43,988 nucleotides of DNA from an uncultured Thiotrichales bacterium (GTDB lineage: Bacteria; Pseudomonadota; Gammaproteobacteria; CAIRSR01). The translations under genes and the position numbers were made by a program. The stretch spans positions 1-43,988 of the forward strand of contig CAIJYR010000207.1 in assembly GCA_903824965.1 (NCBI GenBank), written 5' to 3'. Under the pieces are notes generated by a model. That model saw only the letters and a list, made by a program, of their open reading frames with translations, had not been told where the DNA came from and searched no databases. This document shows positions 29,601 through 35,266 of this stretch, one piece after another; position 1 is the first letter of the stretch; the number at the start of each line of letters is the position of its first letter.

Positions 29601-30769
29601 ATCCTGCGTTCCGTGCGGCAGTGACACACCTCAACCACCAACAGGGCTATAAAACGCTGGTGGCCACCACCGCCGCCGAAGGATTGTCCTTGGCGCGTAT
29701 ACACCGACCAAGCGGCATTTTGCTCGATCTTGGACTGCCCGATATGGATGGCACAGAATTGCTCAAAATCCTCAAATCGGATCGTGTCCTGCGTTCCGTG
29801 CCCGTTTATATTGTCTCCGCACGGGATCGAGATTCTTCCCTTTCCCAAGACATCGTTGGTTATTTGCGAAAGCCATTGAATGATCAACAGATTCTCTCGG
29901 CGGAAGCAAAATTGTTTGCGCAGGTCGCACAGGTACCTCGGCTTTTGGTGGTGGAAGAGGCGGGCATCACCGCAGAGTGGATACGTCAACGCTTGCCCAC
30001 GGTCGCGGTCGAGGTCTACCGTGTGCCGGAGGACAGCGAGGCGTGCGCTCCCCCCCTTCCAATGGTTCCCCATGGCTTGGCCCTGGTGGGATTGGATGCC
30101 AACGATGATCTTGTGCGTTGCGAGTTCCTTTGCAAACATCTGCGCCAATCGTTTCCAGACATGCCTCTGTTGATCTACAGCCAACGAGCTATTTCCCATG
30201 AAGAAGAATCTGTCTTACGTCGCTACACCGACACCATCGTGATCCGTACGCACCAAGCCGAGCGGCGTTTGCTCGAAAACATTGATCGGTTTCTACGGGA
30301 GGTACGCAGCCCCGACCAGAACGCATGGGACATCGTCCCCGCCTCTACGCGGGAGCACCGCCTTGCGGGTCGACGTGCGCTGGTGGTGGATGACGATCCA
30401 CGCAACCTGTTTGTGGTCACGTCCGCCTTGGAGCGAGAAGGAGCGGTGGTACAAAATGCACTCGATGGACGCAAAGCCATTGAATGGTTACAGTCTGTGT
30501 GCAAAACGACCCGGGTGGGCGAGCGTCCCGTCGACATCGTCTTTATGGACATCATGATGCCCAACATGAGCGGTTATGAAGCCATTGCCGTCCTGAAGTC
30601 TGATCCCCTGCTGCGTACCATTCCCATCGTCGCCCTTACAGCCAAGGCCATGAAAACGGATCGCGATGAAACAGTCATGGCGGGTGCAGATGATTATCTG
30701 GCCAAACCAGTAGACTATGAGATATTGATCAACATGGCCGAACTATGGTGCAGTCGGCGCATCGAGTAA
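26606..30769 (+). CDS. Hybrid sensor histidine kinase with tandem HAMP, GAF and several receiver domains
   Basis: The 1387-residue protein has a membrane helix at 44-65, a periplasmic sensor region of about 285 residues (Cache-like, by size), and a second helix near 352-374. HAMP-like segments lie around 376-425 and 428-470, and a GAF domain around 472-640. A glutamine-rich coiled coil spans about 656-735. HisKA follows with SHELRTPL (phospho-His near 747), then HATPase with NLLSNAFKF, DSGIGI and GTGLGLSI (862-930). Receiver 1 has LLIDDDP and DLGLPDMDG (Asp near 1042). A degenerate receiver without the acidic pocket (VVEEAGI) comes next, then receiver 3 with VVDDDP, FMDIMMP (Asp near 1313) and AKP. 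No separate response regulator or output domain is next to it. Confidence 0.93.
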   Translation: MDTSRKIPPSRSLSYSEETTHNHHQQDDPKKRGFVHRISIRAKLAILFYLVTLTALITIGSYGYYHANQIYLKNAMEESFALTHEISERIQWKLTTSAGNAQFIAHLYAMIRYAYWRDIGDAEQIAYWRDITNDILCNYAEANADIFKIRLIDTHGQEQLLVQKEISTGKSRIVPENELQNLSNQSFFRELGTVEKNSILISSLVPNRDHDEIVRPILSVFHTASPLFGSNGERYGTIVVTRLASGLSDTLRKANQNPLGRMVYLLNKEGEYLFHPNPDRIFGRLLGQDSTFSFDFPDEFKQITANTQGWSRSAGQMLTFTTIEPNHRHDDTVWKLVSMIPEDRVFAEMNHFILVFLLLSAGVVAGTLFAARYVIAQIMRPLQFVTDQLEQLERGEPTPQTLHYTARDEVGRMLDSTQRVVENLQRLARQADAIANGDLSSEVQPVSERDRLGRSIQHMTAILRSNHATTVKENWQKDGLAQLTHLLTGSLDPPRLANLALSQVGRYLEVGRGVLYAWNPTDERLDLIGSFMYTERATLGARVRLGEGAIGQVAREKQPIVIHVGSVGSDPPPPAITTGSLHLAACHTYTWPLLHEGVLYGVLEVATLERLEEPQVDYLRAAADTIASFFLTAVQHKRIQDLLTSSDALAKAAQAQSLQLQETNEQMKEQQWRLQQQAEELQQTNAQMEEQQQQLQQQSEELRQANAQLEEQQQQLYQQATALENRNRILEQASRYKSDFLANMSHELRTPLNSIILLSKILTLNDTGHLNAEDLKRAKVIYQAGTELLRLIDDILDLSKVEAGHMEVHFGQVASQSLVLDFQRQFEETAHVKGLTFLCEDRFQGSFTTDPDRVCQIVRNLLSNAFKFTSKGRVALTVARQQDRAYPIALSVTDSGIGIAHDKIGLIFDTFRQADDSISRQFGGTGLGLSISRRLAELLGGTLRVESTVGVGSTFTLSLPENTSFSPTESQKQKVMTTPGKDQEVLAPGEEAILLIDDDPAFRAAVTHLNHQQGYKTLVATTAAEGLSLARIHRPSGILLDLGLPDMDGTELLKILKSDRVLRSVPVYIVSARDRDSSLSQDIVGYLRKPLNDQQILSAEAKLFAQVAQVPRLLVVEEAGITAEWIRQRLPTVAVEVYRVPEDSEACAPPLPMVPHGLALVGLDANDDLVRCEFLCKHLRQSFPDMPLLIYSQRAISHEEESVLRRYTDTIVIRTHQAERRLLENIDRFLREVRSPDQNAWDIVPASTREHRLAGRRALVVDDDPRNLFVVTSALEREGAVVQNALDGRKAIEWLQSVCKTTRVGERPVDIVFMDIMMPNMSGYEAIAVLKSDPLLRTIPIVALTAKAMKTDRDETVMAGADDYLAKPVDYEILINMAELWCSRRIE

Positions 30770-30793
30770 CCACTGAAGAGGAGGTGTATAGCC

Positions 30794-31012
30794 ATGCAAA
30801 CAGAACGCTTTAGTGCCCAAAAGATCAAGTGTGCGGGTTGTGTTGGCAATGTCCGCAAGCGTCTACTGAGCTTACCTGGAGTGGACACAGTGGAAGTTGT
30901 GCTCCCCGCTGCTGCAGGTCAAGAAAGCATCGTGACCGTGCAGGGTACAGGGTTGTCCAGAGAGGACATTGGGCGCTGCTTGGTCGAACTCGGCTATCCG
31001 GTGGTGGGGTAA
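30794..31012 (+). CDS. Small heavy-metal-associated (HMA) domain protein
   Basis: This 72-residue protein has the ferredoxin-like HMA fold with KCAGCVGNVRKRL, where the CxxC would bind copper or a similar soft metal. The usual GxxxV..V and the final GY are present. GAGGAGG lies before the start. There is no metal ATPase nearby. It is squeezed between the histidine kinase (24 bp) and kdsD (stop followed directly by the kdsD GTG), which suggests co-transcription but no obvious shared function. Confidence 0.85.
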   Translation: MQTERFSAQKIKCAGCVGNVRKRLLSLPGVDTVEVVLPAAAGQESIVTVQGTGLSREDIGRCLVELGYPVVG

Positions 31013-32050
31013 GTGATCGTGCGTTGTGACCGATTCACCCAACCCATGCGTGTGACGCCAGCCGAGGACGGTGTAGGAGAGGCGGATCAGTTGCGTCGCC
31101 TGGGACTCGCCGTCATTCAAACGGAAGCGGCGGCGGTGGCGCAACTTGCACAGCGGATCGATGATGCCTTTGTGAGGGCATGTCGCTGTCTACTCGCGTG
31201 CCAAGGACGGATTGTCGTCATGGGGATTGGGAAATCGGGCCATATTGGTGGCAAAATCGCGGCGACCTTGGCCAGCACGGGCAGTCCTGCGTTTTTCGTG
31301 CACCCAGGTGAAGCGATTCACGGCGATCTTGGAATGATCACCACGAGTGACGTCGTGTTGGTGCTCTCCAATTCGGGTGATACCGAAGAAGTACTCACCC
31401 TTGTGCCGATGATCAAGCGCCTTGGTGTCCCCTTGATTGCCCTGACGGGCAACCGACATTCCCCATTGGGCCGCGCTGCGACCGTGCATATCGATGTTGG
31501 GGTAGCCTACGAAGCCTGTCCCCTTGGGCTTGCACCAACTGCCAGTACGACCGCAGCACTGGCTATGGGGGACGCGCTCGCCATTTCTCTGCTGGAGGCC
31601 CGTGGTTTTACGGCAGAGGACTTCGCACGCTCCCATCCAGGCGGTCGTTTGGGGCGAAGATTGTTGTTGTACATAAAAGATCTGATGCACACAGGCGAGG
31701 AGATTCCCCGTGTTTCGTGTGAAGCACAACTGAGCCAAGCACTGGTAGAGATGACCCGCACGGGGCTTGGAATGACTGCAGTGGTCGATGCCTCTGGAAA
31801 AACAGTGGTGGGCATTTTCACCGATGGTGATTTGCGTCGTAGCCTAGATCACAAGGTGGATGTTCATACGGTGGGGATCGCAGAGGTCATGACGCGCAAT
31901 TTTCGGCAGGTTGGGCCTGATCTCCTCGCTGCCGAAGCACTGTTACTGATGGAAACCCACAAGATTAATGCCCTATTGGTACTGGACGAGGCGGGTCTCT
32001 TGGTGGGGGCGATCAATATGCACGACCTGGTACGGGCCAGGGTGGTCTGA
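31013..32050 (+). CDS. kdsD: Arabinose-5-phosphate isomerase (KdsD)
   Basis: This enzyme converts ribulose 5-phosphate to arabinose 5-phosphate for KDO and lipopolysaccharide synthesis. The 345-residue protein has an N-terminal SIS domain (VVMGIGKSGHIGGKIAATL, LSNSGDTEEV, and EACPLGLAPTASTTAALAMG). Two CBS domains follow, with IFTDGDLRR and GAINMHDLVRA. The GTG start at 31013 directly follows the previous stop and has a GGTGGGG ribosome site; ATG 31046 is an alternative. The stop codon lies inside the first unit of a 15-bp tandem repeat. The rest of the KDO and lpt cluster usually beside kdsD is absent. Confidence 0.93.
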   Translation: MIVRCDRFTQPMRVTPAEDGVGEADQLRRLGLAVIQTEAAAVAQLAQRIDDAFVRACRCLLACQGRIVVMGIGKSGHIGGKIAATLASTGSPAFFVHPGEAIHGDLGMITTSDVVLVLSNSGDTEEVLTLVPMIKRLGVPLIALTGNRHSPLGRAATVHIDVGVAYEACPLGLAPTASTTAALAMGDALAISLLEARGFTAEDFARSHPGGRLGRRLLLYIKDLMHTGEEIPRVSCEAQLSQALVEMTRTGLGMTAVVDASGKTVVGIFTDGDLRRSLDHKVDVHTVGIAEVMTRNFRQVGPDLLAAEALLLMETHKINALLVLDEAGLLVGAINMHDLVRARVV

Positions 32051-32103
32051 TCCAGGATGATCTGATCCAGGATGGCCTCATCCAGGATGGTCTCATCCAG
32101 GGA
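32044..32103. repeat. Four-copy 15-bp tandem repeat over the kdsD stop
   Basis: Four units of GGTCTGATCCAGGAT with one to three changes each run from 32044 to 32103. The kdsD stop TGA (32048-32050) is part of the first unit. The period of 15 keeps reading frame, so the array could lengthen the protein if the stop were lost. Confidence 0.85.
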
Positions 32104-32222
32104 GTTGGAACGGGTGTAATTGGCTCGAGAAAGCACGCGCCTCGCACGGAACTCAGGCGTCGCAGGGGTGTCCACACTATGCACAAAAGTGAGGTATGCT
32201 TTTTCAGGGGGAGGTCGTGACG

Positions 32223-32654
32223 ATGTACTGTTCTATGGGTCAGGGTGTGGTTCTGTTTTTCGCTCTTTGCGTGATAGGGTCGGTTGTGTTGGCCGCCGAA
32301 GACAGAGTGACTGTTGGCGGCAAGCTGTTTGAGGAGCATTGCTCTGCTTGCCACAGTATTGAAAAAGGGATCAACGAGTTTGGCCCTAGTCTTTATGGGA
32401 TTGTGGGACGTCATGCAGCATCGATTCAGGAGTATGGTTATTCTGCTGCGATCAAAGCCTCTGGCATTGTCTGGACGGAGGAAAACATCAAACGTTATTT
32501 GAGGAATCCACAGACGGAAATTCGCTGCCATGGTGTGGTTATGGGTCGGATGAAAGAATGTTTGGGCATCAAAATGTCGTTCCGTGGGTTTGCTGATCCG
32601 AAAGAAGCAGATGCGGTGCTCAGTTACCTAAAGAGTATAGGCACAACGCCTTGA
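32223..32654 (+). CDS. Exported class I c-type cytochrome
   Basis: The 143-residue protein starts at ATG 32223 after GGGGAGG and has a signal peptide ending near VLAAED. CSACH at 40-44 binds heme covalently. GPSLYGIVGRHAAS and YSAAIKASGIVWTEENIKRYL are the usual mitochondrial-like cytochrome c segments. KMSF supplies the distal Met near 118. Unusually, between LRNP and KMSF there is an insertion with two cysteines (C102, C113) in place of the short 'x-PGTKM' loop, which could form a disulfide. It works as a small periplasmic electron carrier. No oxidase or sulfur-oxidation genes are next to it. Confidence 0.88.
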   Translation: MYCSMGQGVVLFFALCVIGSVVLAAEDRVTVGGKLFEEHCSACHSIEKGINEFGPSLYGIVGRHAASIQEYGYSAAIKASGIVWTEENIKRYLRNPQTEIRCHGVVMGRMKECLGIKMSFRGFADPKEADAVLSYLKSIGTTP

Positions 32655-32688
32655 GCTGCCGCGATGCGCACGTAACTCTGGATCAACA

Positions 32689-32714
32689 CCCTTTCCCTGT
32701 AAGCAGGGAAGGGG
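32689..32714. terminator. Hairpin between cytochrome c and comF
   Basis: CCCTTTCCCTG (32689-32699) pairs with CAGGGAAGGGG (32704-32714) around TAAG, with one G-T pair. It is 35 bp after the cytochrome stop and looks like a terminator of the interspersed GC-rich palindrome type. Confidence 0.55.
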
Positions 32715-32733
32715 CTGTGGTTTTCGCGTAGTC

Positions 32734-33459
32734 ATGCCACGTGAACTGTCAACGCTTGTCCCTCGCTGGACAAAGCATTTCCTCCATACCTCTGTTTTCC
32801 CGCCTGTCTGTCTTTTGTGTGGTGGTCGTGGCCATGCAGTGGATCTGTGTGCCGAGTGTCGTGCTGAGTTTCCCTGGCTCCGATGTAGCTGTCCCCGCTG
32901 TGGAACCCCCTTGCCTAGCTCGACCTTGTGCGATCCGTGTCAACGCAGCGTGCCGTTTTATGATCGGATCTTCACTGCATTTGTCTATGAACCGCCGATA
33001 GATGCCTTGATTGTCGGACTGAAATTTCGTGATCGTATTGCCCATGCACGTTTGTTGGGCGAATTGTTGGCCGATGCCCTGGCCACACGGACGGTTCCCT
33101 TGCCCGACTTGATTCTACCTGTGCCCCTACACCACACGCGGCTACGGAAGCGTGGCTATAACCAAGCACTGGAGCTAACCCGCCCAGTTGCACAGCGCCT
33201 GGGGATGCCTGTCGACTCGACAGTATGCCATCGTGTGCGGGCCACCAGACCTCAATCCACTCTGGAGGCCGAGCAACGACGATCCAATGTGCGCGATGCT
33301 TTCTTCATCACAAAAAACAGCAAAGTAGCAGGACGTCGTATTGCCATCCTGGATGATGTGGTCACAACGGGCCATACCGTAAACGAACTTGCCCGTGTGT
33401 TGTATCAGGCAGGGGCACGGGGGGTTGAGGTCTGGGGTGTAGCCAAAGCAGCTTGCTAA
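32734..33459 (+). CDS. comF: ComF family phosphoribosyltransferase-like protein
   Basis: This 241-residue protein has an N-terminal zinc ribbon (CLLCGG, CAEC, CPRCG, CDPC). A phosphoribosyltransferase fold follows, with LPVPLHHTRLRKRGYNQA and ILDDVVTTGHTVNELARVL, the PRPP-binding loop. ComF proteins are linked to DNA uptake in competent bacteria, though many non-competent species keep them (GntX). The start ATG at 32734 has no strong ribosome site. It marks the left border of the CRISPR-related region. Confidence 0.92.
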   Translation: MPRELSTLVPRWTKHFLHTSVFPPVCLLCGGRGHAVDLCAECRAEFPWLRCSCPRCGTPLPSSTLCDPCQRSVPFYDRIFTAFVYEPPIDALIVGLKFRDRIAHARLLGELLADALATRTVPLPDLILPVPLHHTRLRKRGYNQALELTRPVAQRLGMPVDSTVCHRVRATRPQSTLEAEQRRSNVRDAFFITKNSKVAGRRIAILDDVVTTGHTVNELARVLYQAGARGVEVWGVAKAAC

Positions 33460-33670
33460 CCTGCTCAAACCGTTCTTTAGGACTGATCTAAACCTAACCA
33501 TACGGTTTATGTGCCCGATTTCTGTTTCACAGAGGCAGCTCAGGGAAGGGTGCTTGGTTATCGCCAGTAAGATTCCCCTTGCGGAGAGCCTTACGCGATT
33601 TGCGCCGCAGCCGACGCTTTCTTCGTCTACCACGCATACCTCAGAGTCAGCGTTGAAGTCAGAGCTGGAG

Positions 33671-34468
33671 TCAGAGTTGGATCCAGAGTGGTTGTTGGAC
33701 GATCGTATGAAACCGAGTCATCTGTCTTGCCACGTAATGACTCAGTGCGCTTGAGGATTTAATTTTGTAAATCCCGTCTGTGCGTATGTGATAGTCATGT
33801 GCAAGGGCGGTACGCATGGCCTGTGGAAGGGCTGGATTGATGGTGAACCGCAGGGTTTCGTAGCTGTGCCAAGTATCATCCCCCTCTCCAGAAACCCATT
33901 CATTGGTTGATCCCATGTGTACCGAGAGAATCCGCGACAAAACGAAATCCCCGTAAAAATGATCAGCATGGCAATATGCCCGCAGGTGATAACGATTATC
34001 CGCAAAGACCATTCGGTTGGGTGAGATCACACGATTGGTATGGCGTTTTTCAGACTGGTAGACCACCCCCACAGAACATCTGCGGTAGAGCGCGGTGATC
34101 AGCAACCGCACGGTGTCATTCGGGACTTTGGATCGCGTCAAGCGATCTGCATCGGTAAAGGGGATTTCGCTCCATACTTCCTCGGACATATAGTGCGAGA
34201 CCAGCGATTGGCCGCGCAGGTAATCCAATAGGGCACCGCTGCCATCTCGCACGTAGGCCGCACGAAAGGAAGCGCCTGCTTCTTGGCGTCGTGTCGATCG
34301 GTTGAGGGAGATATTGGCCGGATGGAGGGTGCGGTAATCATCGACCACTGCTTGGGCAGATTGTCGACTCAGCCCGAAGGCGTTGCCCAATTCTTGGGCA
34401 GTAAAACCACCCCCCCAGAGTAGTCTTGTCTCAATGAAGGCGTAGCGTCGCAGAGTGTCTGGTTTCAT
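33671..34468 (-). CDS. WYL-domain transcription regulator of the CapW/BrxR type
   Basis: The 265-residue protein starts with a winged helix (RRYAFIETRLLWGGGFTAQE, then ELGNAFGLSRQSAQAVVDDY). A linker TLHPANISLNRSTRR leads to a WYL ligand-binding domain (VISPNRMVFADNRYHLRAYC) and a C-terminal extension. This order, wHTH-WYL-WCX, and the 'LHPANI' linker match CapW/BrxR, repressors placed at the head of phage-defence loci. It is divergent from the cas operon, and the 65-bp gap holds a promoter for the operon with a dyad on its -10 box. WYL regulators are also known next to type I-D loci of cyanobacteria. I infer that it represses the cas genes until an unknown signal binds. Confidence 0.82.
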   Translation of the reverse strand: MKPDTLRRYAFIETRLLWGGGFTAQELGNAFGLSRQSAQAVVDDYRTLHPANISLNRSTRRQEAGASFRAAYVRDGSGALLDYLRGQSLVSHYMSEEVWSEIPFTDADRLTRSKVPNDTVRLLITALYRRCSVGVVYQSEKRHTNRVISPNRMVFADNRYHLRAYCHADHFYGDFVLSRILSVHMGSTNEWVSGEGDDTWHSYETLRFTINPALPQAMRTALAHDYHIRTDGIYKIKSSSALSHYVARQMTRFHTIVQQPLWIQL

Positions 34469-34481
34469 GACAGGTAGATCG

Positions 34482-34510
34482 TTGCCGGGTGACGTTAGAG
34501 AGGCTATGCT
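34482..34510 (+). promoter_or_regulatory. Sigma70-type promoter of the cas operon
   Basis: TTGCCG (34482-34487) and TATGCT (34505-34510) are spaced by exactly 17 bp and face cas6. The transcript would start near 34517. This rules out the GTG at 34489 as the cas6 start. Confidence 0.65.
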
Positions 34511-34518
34511 ACTCTGAC
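34494..34518. promoter_or_regulatory. Candidate operator overlapping the cas promoter
   Basis: GTTAGAG (34494-34500) and CTCTGAC (34512-34518) form a near-perfect dyad (6 of 7 bases) with an 11-bp spacer. The -10 box lies inside the spacer. The position suits repression by the divergent WYL regulator. Confidence 0.45.
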
Positions 34519-34533
34519 TTGGTGCCTGAGGGA

Positions 34534-35266
34534 ATGCCTTTCATGTATCGCCCACGCTTAGAACGCCCTAGAAATAGGATCGTGTCTTACCGTTTTCTGG
34601 ATTTTGTACATGATGCCCTGATCCATGGCGGGTTAGCCACCGGAGTGAAAGGCACAGAAATCGTTGGTGCCCGTGCGTGTCCGGGGAATTCTGCTCTCCT
34701 TGGACATCACGTGACACAACGTCAAAACCACTGTCACACCTCGGTGGTCACAACGCCCGATCCGTACTTAGCCGATCATTTGCGGCAACTAGACCCTGCG
34801 AGCGTTGCAAACTGCCGCGCAGCGACAGGAGAACAGGGGAGCTTTGCAGAAGCGCGGGTGATTGCGAAACCTGATCCGATTGTCCCTTTTCAGCAAGAAC
34901 TCGGAGTGCTGTTGCTGTCCCCCTTAGCGATTCGTGATTCATCTACCCGTCGCTGGTGGGATTCGCTACCACAAGAGTGGTTAAGCAGCGCCATCAATGC
35001 GCGTCTTTCCCGCCTAGCAGGGCGCAGCACTTCGCTCTTCATCCATCCTGAGCCGCTCTATGGTGTGGGCCAATCCGAAGCATTCTGTTTTGGTGCCTCT
35101 CAAAGGATACCCCAATCACTAGGTTGGATTTGTGCTTGGTCTTTCTGCGCCTTTGGTGCTACGGGACACGGAGGCTGATTTGCGTCTTGCGTGGTATGCA
35201 GGGCTTGGTGAAAAAAATCGAAGCGGTTTTGGGTGCATTGGCTTATCGGAGGAGGGCGTTGGATGA
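34534..35266 (+). pseudogene. cas6: Cas6-like CRISPR RNA endonuclease, frameshifted and with an amber stop
   Basis: The first frame (start 34534 or 34543, after GAGGGA) runs MPFMYRPRLERPRN... to QELGVLLLSPLAIRD and LFIHPEPLYG, where LLLSPL is Cas6-like. Near 35045-35065 the sense shifts by one base: the next frame reads HSVLVPLKGYPNH, meets TAG at 35120-35122, and continues VGFVLGLSAPLVL to AGLGEKNRSGFG, the glycine-rich end of Cas6. It stops at TGA 35264-35266, overlapping the cas10d ATG. One extra G in the GGG near 35056 would explain the shift. Cas6 cuts pre-crRNA and often stays bound. With two lesions it is probably inactive, unless the sequence has errors. Confidence 0.72.

Noticed and set aside
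31864-32184. Minus-strand ORF with a pentapeptide-like repeat
   Set aside because: It overlaps kdsD antisense and the repeat is just the 15-bp tandem array read backwards; no ribosome site or other support.
34489-34533. GTG at 34489 as start of cas6
   Set aside because: It lies between the -35 and -10 boxes of the promoter, so it would not be in the transcript.
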